Assembly: GCF_000022085.1 (NCBI RefSeq)
Contig: NC_011894.1
Location: 3,003,501-3,067,500 of the forward strand
Direction of reading: 5' to 3'
Length of the DNA stretch: 64,000 nt
Source: Methylobacterium nodulans ORS 2060
GTDB taxonomy: Bacteria > Pseudomonadota > Alphaproteobacteria > Rhizobiales > Beijerinckiaceae
The position numbers and the translations under genes were made by a program. Below, one piece after another: positions 9,269-18,629 of this stretch. Under the pieces are notes generated by a model. That model was not told the DNA's origin. It saw only the letters and a list, made by a program, of their open reading frames with translations, and did not search any database. Positions within the stretch are counted from its first letter, which is position 1. Each line of letters begins with the position of its first letter.

Positions 9269-10597
9269 ATGCCCGCGCCGCTCCTGCACGTCGAAACGAC
9301 GCCCACCCTGCCCGATGCGACCGATGTGGTGGTGATCGGAGGCGGCGTGGTCGGCGTCTTCACCGCCTATTACCTCGCACGGCGCGGGGTGAGCGTGGCG
9401 CTCATGGAGAAGGGGCGGGTCGGGGCCGAGCAGTCGAGCCGGAACTGGGGCTGGTGCCGCCAGCAGAACCGCGACGCTCGCGAGCTCCCGATGGCGACCC
9501 GCAGCCTGGACCTCTGGGAGAGGCTCTCCGGCGAGATCGGCGAGGATCCGGGCTTTCGCCGCTGCGGCCTCCTCTATCTCAGCAACGACGCGGCGGAGAT
9601 CGCCCGCTGGGCGAAGTGGCGCGACTTCGCGGCGAGCGTCGGCGTGACGACCCACATGCTGGGCGAAGCGGAAGCCTGCGAGCGTGGTGGCGCGACGGGG
9701 CGGGCCTGGAAGGGCGGGGTGTTCTCGCCCTCGGACGGCATCGCCGATCCCTCCCGCGCCGTGCCGATCGTGGCCCGCGGCATCATGAAGGCCGGGGGCA
9801 GCGTCCATCAGATGTGCGCCGCGCGGGGCATCGAGACGAGCGGCGGTCGCGTCAGCGCCGTCATCACCGAGAAGGGAACGATCCGCACGCGGACGGTCGT
9901 GATGGCAGGCGGGGCCTGGGCCTCCTCCTTCTGCCGCCAGCTCGGCATCCGCTTTCCCCAATCCTCCGTGCGCTCCTCGATCCTGGCAGTGTCGCCGCAC
10001 GCGACGGGGCTGCCGGACGCCCTTCACACGGCCGACATCTCGGTCACGCGCCGCGGCGAGGCGGGCGGGCACACCCTCGCGATCAGCGGCCGCGCCAGCG
10101 TCGATCCGACCCCGCAGCAGCTCCTCTACGCGCGCGAGTTCCTGCCGATGTTCGCACGGCGCTGGCGCGCGCTGCGTCCCGGCGGGCTCGGCGGCTGGCG
10201 GGCCGGGCACGAAACGGCGGCGCGCTGGCGGCTCGACCAGCCGACGCCGATGGAGCGCCACCGCATTCTCGATCCGCGCCCGGACCCCCGGCTGGTGGCG
10301 GAGACGCACCGGCGGGCGCTCGCCCTGCTGCCGGCCCTTCGCGCCACGACGGTCACGGCATCCTGGGCGGGCTATATCGACTCGACACCCGACGGGGTCC
10401 CGGCCATCGGCGAAGTGTCGGGACATCCCGGCTTCATCCTGGCGGCGGGCTTCAGCGGCCACGGCTTCGGCATCGGTCCGGGCGCCGGCCACCTCGTCGC
10501 CGACCTCATCACCGGCGAAGCCCCGCTTGTGGACCCCCGCCCCTATCATCCCGACCGCTTCGGCGAATCGGCCTGGGGCAAGGTGGCGGACTTCTAA
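9269..10597 (+). CDS. FAD-dependent oxidoreductase (DAO/DadA-like amino-acid or amine oxidase)
   Basis: A 442-residue flavoprotein of the D-amino-acid oxidase/glycine oxidase superfamily. The dinucleotide-binding motif VVVIGGGVVGVFTAYYLARRG is at residues 20-40 and is followed by ALMEKGRVGAEQSSRNWGW. The C-terminal FAD contact region is GVPAIGEVSGHPGFILAAGFSGHGFGIGPGAGH. It would oxidise the C-N bond of a secondary amine, opine or amino acid. It is transcribed away from the Lrp-type gene, which fits regulation by substrate. The exact substrate is not inferable. Confidence 0.9.
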   Translation: MPAPLLHVETTPTLPDATDVVVIGGGVVGVFTAYYLARRGVSVALMEKGRVGAEQSSRNWGWCRQQNRDARELPMATRSLDLWERLSGEIGEDPGFRRCGLLYLSNDAAEIARWAKWRDFAASVGVTTHMLGEAEACERGGATGRAWKGGVFSPSDGIADPSRAVPIVARGIMKAGGSVHQMCAARGIETSGGRVSAVITEKGTIRTRTVVMAGGAWASSFCRQLGIRFPQSSVRSSILAVSPHATGLPDALHTADISVTRRGEAGGHTLAISGRASVDPTPQQLLYAREFLPMFARRWRALRPGGLGGWRAGHETAARWRLDQPTPMERHRILDPRPDPRLVAETHRRALALLPALRATTVTASWAGYIDSTPDGVPAIGEVSGHPGFILAAGFSGHGFGIGPGAGHLVADLITGEAPLVDPRPYHPDRFGESAWGKVADF

Positions 10598-10668
10598 ATC
10601 GAAACCGGCTCTGCAGGGGCGACGGCGCTCGCTCTATCTCAAGCGAACCAAGCCTCGGATTGAGCCCG

Positions 10669-11217
10669 TCAGGTCTTCAGAACGGGCTCGCCCACATCGC
10701 CGCTGCCGCGCCGCGCCAGGTAGGCCGGCTGGAACAGGCACATCCGCACCGCGTCCCGGTAGCGGCCGTTGACGAAGAACTCGTCCTTGAGGACGCCCTC
10801 GGTCACGAAGCCGCAGCGCTCGTAGATGCCAACGGCCCGGCGGTTGTCCTTGTCCACATGCAGGTAGAGCTTGTGGATGTTGAGGACGCTGAACGCGTAG
10901 TCGATGGCGATGCGCGTCGCTTCCGAGGCGTATCCGCGGCCCTGAAAGGCCGGATGGACCGCAATCTGGAACTCGCAGCGCCGGTGCAGGTGGTTGATCT
11001 CGACGAGCTCCACCATGCCGGCCCGCTCGGCCTCCGGTGAGCCGATGATGAAGCGCCGCTCGGTCTGGTTATGGATGTTGCGCTCGTAGAGTTGCGCCAG
11101 TTCTGCGAAGGATTCGTAAGCCTCCTCGAACCAGTAGCGCATGATACTATCGTTGTTGTTGAGCTGGTGCACGAAGAGAAGGTCCTCGCGCTCCAGCGGA
11201 CGCAGCTTCACGGTCAT
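10669..11217 (-). CDS. speG: Spermidine N1-acetyltransferase
   Basis: A 182-residue GNAT enzyme closely matching SpeG: the N terminus [20 protein letters not shown], then [27 protein letters not shown], the acetyl-CoA loop [13 protein letters not shown] and the C-terminal block [23 protein letters not shown] are all as recalled for the E. coli protein. It acetylates spermidine and spermine and limits polyamine toxicity. The ATG at 11217 corresponds to the family start; the upstream extension of the frame is not SpeG-like. It is a single-gene unit, convergent with the FAD oxidoreductase. Confidence 0.93.
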   Translation of the reverse strand: MTVKLRPLEREDLLFVHQLNNNDSIMRYWFEEAYESFAELAQLYERNIHNQTERRFIIGSPEAERAGMVELVEINHLHRRCEFQIAVHPAFQGRGYASEATRIAIDYAFSVLNIHKLYLHVDKDNRRAVGIYERCGFVTEGVLKDEFFVNGRYRDAVRMCLFQPAYLARRGSGDVGEPVLKT

Positions 11218-11373
11218 GACGCGATCTCGCTCCGCCGATGACGATGGCGGCTCCTGATGGTAGTCGCCGGCGGGCGCTGCGTCATACGAAATCCGATTGA
11301 TTGCTCGGCGATTGCTGTCGCAATCGCACGGCAATGCGGATTTCGGCTTCGTCCAATCGCCGCGCGGGATTGG

Positions 11374-11414
11374 GTGATCCGGGTTCCGGACAATCTGTCC
11401 GGAACCCGGATCAC
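11374..11414. repeat. Perfect 19-bp inverted repeat
   Basis: Arms 11374-11392 and 11396-11414 are exact reverse complements around a 3-base spacer. It lies in the 269-base gap between speG and the upstream M20 peptidase, both on the minus strand, so it follows the peptidase. It has no T-tract. It could be a hairpin terminator, an extragenic palindrome or a dimeric protein site. Confidence 0.8.
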
Positions 11415-11436
11415 TCGCCGGGAACGGGCCGGGCCG

Positions 11437-11475
11437 CGTCCCGGATCGCGTCGCCGGAGGACGCGATCCGGGACG
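11437..11475. repeat. Perfect 16-bp inverted repeat
   Basis: Arms 11437-11452 and 11460-11475 are exact reverse complements with a 7-base spacer. It lies 11 bases beyond the M20 peptidase stop (minus strand). It shares a CCGGATC-type core with the neighbouring palindrome, so the two form a tandem pair of extragenic hairpins. The position suggests transcription termination or mRNA 3'-end protection for the peptidase. Confidence 0.78.
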
Positions 11476-11486
11476 ACCGTCACGCC

Positions 11487-12869
11487 TTAGCCCGCCAGCG
11501 CCGCGAGGATCCGCGCCCAGCTTCGCATGCCCTTGTGGAAGCTCTGCAGGTCGTATTTCTCGTTCGGGGAATGCACGCGGTCATCGTCGAGGCCGAAGCC
11601 GATGAGCAGCGTGTCGAGGCCGAGGCTGCGCTTGAAGTCGCCGACGATCGGGATCGAGCCGCCGGAGCCGATCGTCACCGGCGCCACGCCCCATTCCGCT
11701 TCGAGAGCGTGGCGCGCCGCACCGAGGGCCGGCATGTCGAAGGGCAGGGCGAGCGCCCGCGAGCCCTTGTGGGTCACGATCTCGACCGAGCAATCCTCCG
11801 GCACCCGGGCCCGGACGAAGTCGCTGAAGCTCGCCGCGACCGCCTCCGGGTCCTGGTCCTCCACGAGGCGGAAGGAGATCTTGGCGCTCGCCTGCCCGGC
11901 GATCACGGTCTTGGTGCCCTCCCCCGTATAGCCGCCGATGATGCCGTTGGCGTCGCAGGTCGGCCGCGACTGCACCTGCTCGATCAGCATGCGGTCGCGC
12001 TCGCCCGCCGACCGGCTGAGCCCGATGGGCCCGAGGAAGTTCTCCGGCGTGAGATTGAGGGCGCGCCAGCGCTCCAGCACCTCGGCGGGCGGCTCCCGCA
12101 CCGCGTCGTAGAAGCCCGGCAGGGTGACGCGGCCCTGGTCGTCGTGCAGGTCCGCGATGATGCGCGAGAGCACATGGATGGGGTTCGCGGCCGCCCCGCC
12201 GAACAGACCCGAATGCAGGTCGCGGTCCGCGCAGCGCACGAAGACCTCGAAATAGGCAAGTCCGCGCAGCGAGGTGGTGATGGCCGGGGTGGCGCTGTCC
12301 CACATGCCCGTGTCGCACACCAGGGCGAGGTCGGCCTTCAGCTCGTCCCGGTTCGCCGCGACCCATTCGGGAAGGTGCTTGGAGCCGTTCTCCTCGGCGC
12401 CCTCGATCAGGATGGTGACGCCGACCGGCAGCTCGCCCTGCATGGCCTGCCAGGCCCGGCAGGCCTCGATGAAGGTCATCACCTGCCCCTTGTCGTCGCA
12501 GGCGCCCCGCGCGCTGATCGCCCGGCGCCCATCCGGCAGGGTGACGAGGCGCGGCTCGAAGGGCGGCGTCTCCCAGAGATCGAGGGGATCGACCGGCTGC
12601 ACGTCGTAATGGCCGTAGAAGAGGACATGCGGCGCGCCCGGTTTCGGCAGATGGGCGAGCACCACCGGGTGGCCGCCCGTCTCGCGCAGCGAGGCGTTAA
12701 AGCCGATCGCCGACAGGTCCGCGCGCAGCCATTCGGCGGCCCGCCGGCACTCCGCCGCATAGGCCGGATCGGTGGAGATCGACGGGATGCGCAGGAAGGC
12801 GAACAGCCTCTCCAGCGACGTGTCGAGGTCGCGGTCGATATCGGCGAGGATCGGGTCAAGCGCGGGCAT
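11487..12869 (-). CDS. M20 family dipeptidase/metallopeptidase
   Basis: A 460-residue dinuclear zinc peptidase of the M20 (CNDP/DapE-like) family. Metal and catalytic motifs are GHYDVQP (zinc His and catalytic Asp, about residue 86), [10 protein letters not shown] with the bridging Asp, and EGAEENGS with the general-base Glu. The dimerisation lid contains [12 protein letters not shown] 12869 follows a good GGAGGTG Shine-Dalgarno. It is divergent from the molybdenum hydroxylase operon, sharing a 249-base intergenic region. It probably hydrolyses dipeptides or N-acyl amino acids in the cytoplasm. Confidence 0.93.
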   Translation of the reverse strand: MPALDPILADIDRDLDTSLERLFAFLRIPSISTDPAYAAECRRAAEWLRADLSAIGFNASLRETGGHPVVLAHLPKPGAPHVLFYGHYDVQPVDPLDLWETPPFEPRLVTLPDGRRAISARGACDDKGQVMTFIEACRAWQAMQGELPVGVTILIEGAEENGSKHLPEWVAANRDELKADLALVCDTGMWDSATPAITTSLRGLAYFEVFVRCADRDLHSGLFGGAAANPIHVLSRIIADLHDDQGRVTLPGFYDAVREPPAEVLERWRALNLTPENFLGPIGLSRSAGERDRMLIEQVQSRPTCDANGIIGGYTGEGTKTVIAGQASAKISFRLVEDQDPEAVAASFSDFVRARVPEDCSVEIVTHKGSRALALPFDMPALGAARHALEAEWGVAPVTIGSGGSIPIVGDFKRSLGLDTLLIGFGLDDDRVHSPNEKYDLQSFHKGMRSWARILAALAG

Positions 12870-13118
12870 GCGGCACCTCCGTGAGAACCGGCACAGGGGT
12901 ATCCCAGAGTCCGACGGGCATGAACCCCGGCGCGGCGTGCCGCCCTGGCGCCCGGAGCACTCCGCCACCCGGAGTTGTCTCCGGACGGAACGCAACCAGT
13001 TTGGAATCGTTATGCGCTCGTTCGCCCCGCCCGCCGGGCCGCGTCCCCCTGGTGCGCGCCCGGTGGGCGGGGCATGTCTGCTGCCGGGTCCGCCCGGCCC
13101 GATTGACCAGGAAGACCC

Positions 13119-13640
13119 ATGCCGAGCGAGAGCGGCCCGAGCGAGGCCGGCGACAGGATCGCCATCACCCTGACGATCAACGGCGAGCAGCGGCAACTCC
13201 AGGTCGCCCCCTGGACGAGCCTGCTCGACCTGCTGCGGGAGGAGCTCCATCTCACCGGCACCAAGAAGGGCTGCGACCAGGGCCAGTGCGGCGCCTGCAC
13301 GGTGATCGTGGATGGCCAGCGGGTGAATTCCTGCCTCGCCCTCGCGGTGATGAAGGATGGCGCCGCGGTGACCACCATCGAGGGGCTCTCGTCCGGCACC
13401 CTGCACCCGCTTCAGGCCGCCTTCGTCGAGCGCGACGCGTTCCAGTGCGGCTATTGCACGCCCGGGCAGATCATGTCCGCGGTCGCCCTGATCGAGGAGG
13501 GCCGCGCCCGCACCCGCGAGGAGATCCGCGAATACATGAGCGGCAATCTCTGCCGCTGCGGCGCCTACACCAACATCGTCGACGCGATCGAGGACGTGCT
13601 CAACGCCCGCAGACCCGCCCATCAGGAGGCCGCGGAATGA
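13119..13640 (+). CDS. Aldehyde/xanthine oxidoreductase 2Fe-2S subunit (PaoA/YagT-like)
   Basis: A 173-residue small subunit with two [2Fe-2S] clusters. The plant-type ferredoxin cluster is GCDQGQCGACTVIV plus a later NSCLAL cysteine; the second cluster has CGYCTPGQ and GNLCRCGAYTNI. Electrons pass from the Mo centre through these clusters to FAD. E. coli PaoA carries a Tat leader, but here the mature-type N terminus is preceded by only about 14 polar residues, so the enzyme is probably cytoplasmic. It is the first gene of a three-gene operon; the next gene overlaps its stop by four bases. Confidence 0.95.
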   Translation: MPSESGPSEAGDRIAITLTINGEQRQLQVAPWTSLLDLLREELHLTGTKKGCDQGQCGACTVIVDGQRVNSCLALAVMKDGAAVTTIEGLSSGTLHPLQAAFVERDAFQCGYCTPGQIMSAVALIEEGRARTREEIREYMSGNLCRCGAYTNIVDAIEDVLNARRPAHQEAAE

Positions 13641-14650
13641 ACTGCTTCGCCTATACCCGCGCGGGCACCGTGGCGGAGGCCGTGCAGGCGCTCGCGAACG
13701 ACCCGGCCGCCAAGATCATCGCCGGCGGCACCAACCTCGTCGATCTGATGAAATACAATGTCGAGCGCCCCGACCGGCTGATCGACATCACGCGGCTGCC
13801 GCTCTCCGGCATCACGGAGCACGAGGGTGGCCTGCGCATCGGCGCCCTGGTGCCGAACAGCGCCGTGGCCTTCGACGCGCAGATCGGGGCTCGCTACCCG
13901 CTGCTCGCGAGCGCGATCCTGGCCGGCGCCTCGCCGCAGCTGCGCAACGCCGCCTCGACCGGCGGCAACCTGCTCCAGCGCACCCGCTGCTACTATTTCT
14001 ACGACGAGGGCACGCCCTGCAACAAACGGGTGCCCGGCAGCGGCTGCCCGGCGATCACCGGCGTCAACCGCATCCACGCCATCCTGGGCACCTCGGACCA
14101 CTGCATCGCCACGCATCCCTCCGACATGTGCGTGGCGCTCGCCGCTCTCGACGCCATCGTGCAGGTCGAGGGCCCCGCCGGCGCGCGGGCGATCCCGATC
14201 GGCGAGTTCCACCGGCTCCCCGGCGACGCGCCCGAGCGCGACACCACCCTCGAGCCGGCCGAGATCGTGCTGTCGGTCGACCTGCCGGCGGAATCCTTCC
14301 CCCGCCACTACTCCTACCTGAAGCTGCGCGACCGGCTCTCCTACGCCTTCGCGCTCGTCTCGGTGGCGGCCGCCCTGGAGATGGACGGCGAGGTGATCCG
14401 CACCGCGCGGCTGGCGCTCGGCGGCGTCGCGCACAAGCCCTGGCGCAACCGCGAGGCGGAGGCGCGCCTGCAGGGCCAGCCCGCGACCCCCGAAAACTTC
14501 CGGGCGGCGGCGGACCTGATCCTCGCCGAGGCCAGGCCCTACGCGCATAACGCCTTCAAGATCGAGCTCGCGCGGCGCGCCATCGTGCGGGGCCTGTCCC
14601 AGGCCGCTGCCGGCACGCCGCAATCGCAGACCGACAAGCGCATCCAGTAG
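13637..14650 (+). CDS. Aldehyde/xanthine oxidoreductase FAD subunit (PaoB/YagS-like)
   Basis: A 337-residue subunit of the molybdenum hydroxylase FAD-binding family. The FAD pyrophosphate loop is IIAGGTNLVDLMKYNVERP near residue 40. About residues 115-158 carry an insert with four cysteines (RTRCYYF, TPCNKR, GSGCPA, DHCIATHPSD). This matches the extra [4Fe-4S] cluster known in PaoB/YagS and in 4-hydroxybenzoyl-CoA reductase-like enzymes. The start ATG overlaps the upstream stop (ATGA), so translation is coupled. Confidence 0.94.
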   Translation: MNCFAYTRAGTVAEAVQALANDPAAKIIAGGTNLVDLMKYNVERPDRLIDITRLPLSGITEHEGGLRIGALVPNSAVAFDAQIGARYPLLASAILAGASPQLRNAASTGGNLLQRTRCYYFYDEGTPCNKRVPGSGCPAITGVNRIHAILGTSDHCIATHPSDMCVALAALDAIVQVEGPAGARAIPIGEFHRLPGDAPERDTTLEPAEIVLSVDLPAESFPRHYSYLKLRDRLSYAFALVSVAAALEMDGEVIRTARLALGGVAHKPWRNREAEARLQGQPATPENFRAAADLILAEARPYAHNAFKIELARRAIVRGLSQAAAGTPQSQTDKRIQ

Positions 14651-14661
14651 GATCCCGCCGC

Positions 14662-16899
14662 ATGGCCACCACCAACCTCTATGTCGGCACCGCCCGGAAT
14701 CGGGTCGACGGTCCCGCCAAGGTGACGGGCGCGGCGAAATATGCCGCCGAGTTCACGGCGCCCGACCTCGCCTACGGCGTCGTCGTATCGAGCGCCATCA
14801 CGAGGGGGCGCGTCACCGCGATCGACACCGCGGCGGCGCTCGCCGTGCCCGGCGTGATCCAGGTCTTCACGCACGAGAACCGGCCGCGCACCGCTTGGCT
14901 CGACTACAATTACCGCGACCAGGTCGCCCCGCCCGGCTCGCCCTTCCGCGCGCTGCACGGGCCGGAGATCACCTTCGGCGGGCAGCCGGTGGCGCTCGTC
15001 GTCGCCGAGAGCTTCGACCTCGCCCGCCACGGCGCCTCGCTGGTGAAGGTGACCTACGAGGAGGACGTTCCCAATACCGACCTCGACCGCAATCGTGCCG
15101 CCGCCTACGTGCCGCCGAAGAAGCGCTCCGGCATCAAGCCGCCGCCGGACCCGCGGGGCGATCCCGAGGGAGCCTTCGCGAGCGCTCCGATCCAGGTGCG
15201 GCACGAATACAAGCAGGCCGTCGAGCACCACAACCCGATGGAGCCGCACGCCTCCACGGTGATCTGGGAGGGCGACGGCAAGCTCACCATCCACGACAAG
15301 ATCCAGGGCGTGAACAACACGCAGGGCTACGTCTGCAGCGTGTTCAACCTGAAGCCCGAGGACGTGCGGGTGATCTCGCCCTATATCGGCGGCGCCTTCG
15401 GCTCGGGGCTGCGCCCGCAATACCAGCTCTTCCTGGCGGTGGTGGCCGCCCTGGAGCTGAAGCGGTCGGTGCGCGTGGTCCTGACCCGCGACCAGATGTT
15501 CACCCATGGCTACCGGCCCGAGGCGATCCAGACCGTCTCCCTCGGCGCCGACCAGGATGGCCGTCTCCAGTCCCTGATGCACGAAGCGATCGCCGGCACG
15601 TCGACCTTCGAGGATTATCAGGAATCTGTCGTCAACTGGTCCGGCTTCCTCTATCGCTGTCCCAACGTCAAGCTCGACTACAAGCTCGCCAAGATCGACA
15701 CCTACACGCCGGCCGACATGCGGGCGCCGGGGGCGGCCACCGGCGTCTTCGCCCTGGAAGTGGCGATGGACGAACTCGCCTATGCGGCCGGGGTCGATCC
15801 GCTGGAACTGCGGCTTCGCAACTATGCGGAGCGCGACGAGGGCGAGAACAAGGAATTCACCTCGAAGGCGCTGCGCGCCTGCTACGAGGAGGGCGCCGCC
15901 CGCTTCGGCTGGGCCCGGCGCTCCACGGAGCCCCGCTCCATGCGCGAGGGGCGCGAGCTGATCGGCTGGGGTTTGGCGACCGGCGTCTGGGAAGCCTACA
16001 TGATGAAGTCGAGCGCCCGGGCCCGGCTCTCCATCGATGGCAGCCTCGAAGTCGCCTGCTCCACGGCCGATCTCGGCACCGGTACCTACACGATCCTCAG
16101 CCAGATCGGGGCGGACGCGCTGGGCATCCCGATCGAGCGCGTGCAGACGCGCCTGAGCGACACGGCGCTGCCCGAGGCCCCGATCGCGGGCGGATCCTGG
16201 ACCGCGGCCTCGTCGGGCTCCGCCGTCGAGATGGCCTGCCGGGCCGTGGCCGAGCAACTCCTCGGGATGGCGCGCCGCATCGACGATTCGCCGCTGGCCA
16301 ATGCCGACCTCGCCCACGTGACCTTCGTGAACGGCGAGATCCGCCTCGCCGACGATCCCTCCCGCAAGGTGTCGATCGCGGATGCGATGCGGGCGGGCGG
16401 CGTCGAGACCGTGGAGGCGACCGAGACGGCGAAGCCCAGCCTCCTCACCCAGCTGCGCTTTGCGGCCTACACCCATTCGGCGGTGTTCGCCGAGGTGCGG
16501 GTCGACGAGGATCTCGGCGTGGTGCGCGTGACCCGCGTGGTGAGCGCGGTCGCGGCCGGCAAGATCCTCAACCTCAAGACCGCGCGCAGCCAGATCATGG
16601 GCGGCGTGGTGATGGGGATCGGCGCCGCTCTCGAGGAGGAGTCGATGCTCGACCACAACCTCGGCCGCTTCATGAACCACAATTTCGGCGAGTACCACGT
16701 GCCGGTGAATGCCGACATCCACGATATCGAGGTCATTTTCGTCGACGAGCACGACGACAAGGTGAGCCCGATCGGCGCGAAGGGCCTCGGCGAGATCGGC
16801 ATCGTGGGGACTGCTGCGGCCGTCGCGAACGCGGTCTTCCACGCCACCGGCAGGCGGGTGCGGGAGATCCCGATCACGATCGACAAGATCATCGGTTGA
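14662..16899 (+). CDS. Aldehyde/xanthine oxidoreductase molybdenum subunit (PaoC/YagR-like)
   Basis: A 745-residue catalytic subunit binding the molybdopterin (probably cytosine dinucleotide) cofactor. The N terminus has DGPAKVTGAAKYAAEF. The cofactor regions include PYIGGAFGSGL and DMRAPGAATGVFALE. The C-terminal GAKGLGEIG contains the catalytic glutamate of this enzyme class. With the two upstream subunits it forms an enzyme that hydroxylates aldehydes or purine-like heterocycles with water as oxygen donor. No XdhC-type maturation chaperone gene is seen in the window. The substrate is unresolved; PaoABC of E. coli oxidises aromatic aldehydes. Confidence 0.95.
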   Translation: MATTNLYVGTARNRVDGPAKVTGAAKYAAEFTAPDLAYGVVVSSAITRGRVTAIDTAAALAVPGVIQVFTHENRPRTAWLDYNYRDQVAPPGSPFRALHGPEITFGGQPVALVVAESFDLARHGASLVKVTYEEDVPNTDLDRNRAAAYVPPKKRSGIKPPPDPRGDPEGAFASAPIQVRHEYKQAVEHHNPMEPHASTVIWEGDGKLTIHDKIQGVNNTQGYVCSVFNLKPEDVRVISPYIGGAFGSGLRPQYQLFLAVVAALELKRSVRVVLTRDQMFTHGYRPEAIQTVSLGADQDGRLQSLMHEAIAGTSTFEDYQESVVNWSGFLYRCPNVKLDYKLAKIDTYTPADMRAPGAATGVFALEVAMDELAYAAGVDPLELRLRNYAERDEGENKEFTSKALRACYEEGAARFGWARRSTEPRSMREGRELIGWGLATGVWEAYMMKSSARARLSIDGSLEVACSTADLGTGTYTILSQIGADALGIPIERVQTRLSDTALPEAPIAGGSWTAASSGSAVEMACRAVAEQLLGMARRIDDSPLANADLAHVTFVNGEIRLADDPSRKVSIADAMRAGGVETVEATETAKPSLLTQLRFAAYTHSAVFAEVRVDEDLGVVRVTRVVSAVAAGKILNLKTARSQIMGGVVMGIGAALEEESMLDHNLGRFMNHNFGEYHVPVNADIHDIEVIFVDEHDDKVSPIGAKGLGEIGIVGTAAAVANAVFHATGRRVREIPITIDKIIG

Positions 16900-17442
16900 C
16901 GCGGGCGGGCCGGATCACGCCGAGGAGACATCGCGCCGACGGCTCCTCCCACATGATCGGAGCCTTCCGACGCAGTGGATCCCGGTCCGTCTTATACGGC
17001 TTCCGGCTGGGGCGACCCTGACGGATGAAACCGGCTGACCGAGCGCTCCCTTCGGGGGCAGCCAACCCAGCCCTCATGCTGAGGTGGCCGGCGGAGCCGG
17101 CCCTCGAAGCACCCCGGACCGCTCGTCCCAAGCTCCGGGTGGCCGGGATTACCGGTCAGGGATGCTTCGAGGCAGCCTGCGCGATCTGCGATCGCCAGTG
17201 CGATCTTTGATCGCCAGCACCTCAGCATGAGGAGCGGGGCGGCTTCCACGCACCTCAGTTTTTCCATTTAGAAATCCCGGCCGGCCCGGCCCGGCGAAGC
17301 CGCCGCGCAGCCGCGGGAGCGCTGATGGAGCGCCGACGAGGCCGCAGGGGTCGGCAGCGCAAGTCCCTCTGGACAGCCGGGATCCGCGGCGAAAGGATGC
17401 GCGCCTTCGCCCGTCCGGGCGTTCCAGCGAGGTCCCCGCCGC
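16900..17442. other. Intergenic region with a nested palindromic repeat
   Basis: No gene is supported in these 543 bases. The region holds the nested inverted repeat at 17073-17232, described separately, and presumably the promoter of the downstream amidohydrolase. Confidence 0.6.
17073..17232. repeat. Nested extragenic palindromic repeat
   Basis: An outer 15-base arm at 17073-17087 is matched as an exact reverse complement at 17218-17232. An inner 10-base arm at 17102-17111 (CCTCGAAGCA) is matched at 17163-17172. Cores of the CCTCATGCTGAGG and CCTCGAAGC type are common in intergenic repeats of Rhizobiales genomes, from general knowledge. A related sequence (CTCATCCTGAGCTTGTCGAAGG) lies at 62464 inside a transposase remnant. 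Confidence 0.72.
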
Positions 17443-18609
17443 ATGTCCCTCCTCGACCGCATTGCCGCCGACGTCGACGAACTCGTGGCGATCCGCCGCG
17501 ACCTGCATGCCCATCCGGAGATCGGCTTCGAGGAGACGCGCACGAGCGCCATCGTGGCGCAGCGGCTCGAAGCCTGGGGCATCGAGGTGCATCGCGGCAT
17601 CGGCCGCACCGGAATCGTCGGCATCCTGACCGGCCGCGGCACCAGCGCCCGGCGCATCGGCCTGCGGGCGGACATGGATGCGCTGCCGATCGAGGAGGCG
17701 ACGAACCTCCCCTATCGCTCGACCAAGCCCGGCACCATGCATGCCTGCGGACATGACGGGCACACCACCATGCTGCTCGGCGCGGCCAGGTACCTGAGCC
17801 AGACGCGGGACTTCGACGGCACGGCGGTGTTCATCTTCCAGCCCGCCGAGGAGGGCCTCGGCGGCGCCCGCGCCATGCTGGCCGACCGGCTGTTCGAACG
17901 TTTTCCCTGCGACGAGGTCTACGGCCTGCACAACCAGCCGAACGGGCAGCACGGGCGGCTGTCGATTCGGCGCGGCCCCGCCATGGCGGCCGCGGACTTC
18001 TTCGATATCCGCATCACCGGCCGCGGGGCGCATGCGGCGCAGCCGAACCGCGGCATCGACCCGGTGGTGATCCAGGCCGCGCTCGTTCAGGCCCTGCAGG
18101 CGGTGGTGAGCCGCAACACCGATCCGATCCACTCCGCCGTACTGTCGATCACGCGGGTTCAGGCCGGTGCGGCCTACAACGTGATCCCGGAGGAGGCGCA
18201 GCTTGCCGGCACCATCCGGACCTTCGACGACGGCGTGCGGGCGATGGTGAGCCAGCGCCTGCGCGAGACCTGCGCCGGGATCGCCGCCGCCTTCGGGGCC
18301 GAGATCACGGTCGAGATCCAGGACGTCTTCTCGGTCCTGCGCAACAGCGACGTCCAGACCGCGGCCGCGCTCGAGGTCGCGACGGAGCTGTTCGGCCCCG
18401 AGAAGGTCGATGCGGATCCCGAGCCGAAGATGGGCAGCGAGGATTTCGCCGACATGCTGTTGGCTGTGCCGGGCGCCTATGCGTGGCTCGGGGGAAAGGC
18501 CGGGGCCGCGCTGCACAACGCGGCCTACGACTTCGACGACAGCATCATCCCGCTCGGAAGCGCCTATCTGGCCCGTCTCGTCGAGCGCCGCTCGGCCGCC
18601 GGCCTGTGA
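17443..18609 (+). CDS. M20 family amidohydrolase (hippurate hydrolase/IAA-amino acid hydrolase type)
   Basis: A 388-residue metal-dependent amidohydrolase. Family motifs are HAHPEIGFEE near residue 26, RADMDALPIEE, HACGHDGHTTMLLGAA near residue 104 (metal-binding Cys and His), QPAEEG and the C-terminal GSEDFADM. It would cleave N-acyl or N-aryl amino acids. It is followed 20 bases later by a HIT-family gene on the same strand. Confidence 0.94.
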   Translation: MSLLDRIAADVDELVAIRRDLHAHPEIGFEETRTSAIVAQRLEAWGIEVHRGIGRTGIVGILTGRGTSARRIGLRADMDALPIEEATNLPYRSTKPGTMHACGHDGHTTMLLGAARYLSQTRDFDGTAVFIFQPAEEGLGGARAMLADRLFERFPCDEVYGLHNQPNGQHGRLSIRRGPAMAAADFFDIRITGRGAHAAQPNRGIDPVVIQAALVQALQAVVSRNTDPIHSAVLSITRVQAGAAYNVIPEEAQLAGTIRTFDDGVRAMVSQRLRETCAGIAAAFGAEITVEIQDVFSVLRNSDVQTAAALEVATELFGPEKVDADPEPKMGSEDFADMLLAVPGAYAWLGGKAGAALHNAAYDFDDSIIPLGSAYLARLVERRSAAGL

Positions 18610-18629
18610 CCTTCGATCCCGGAGGCCCC

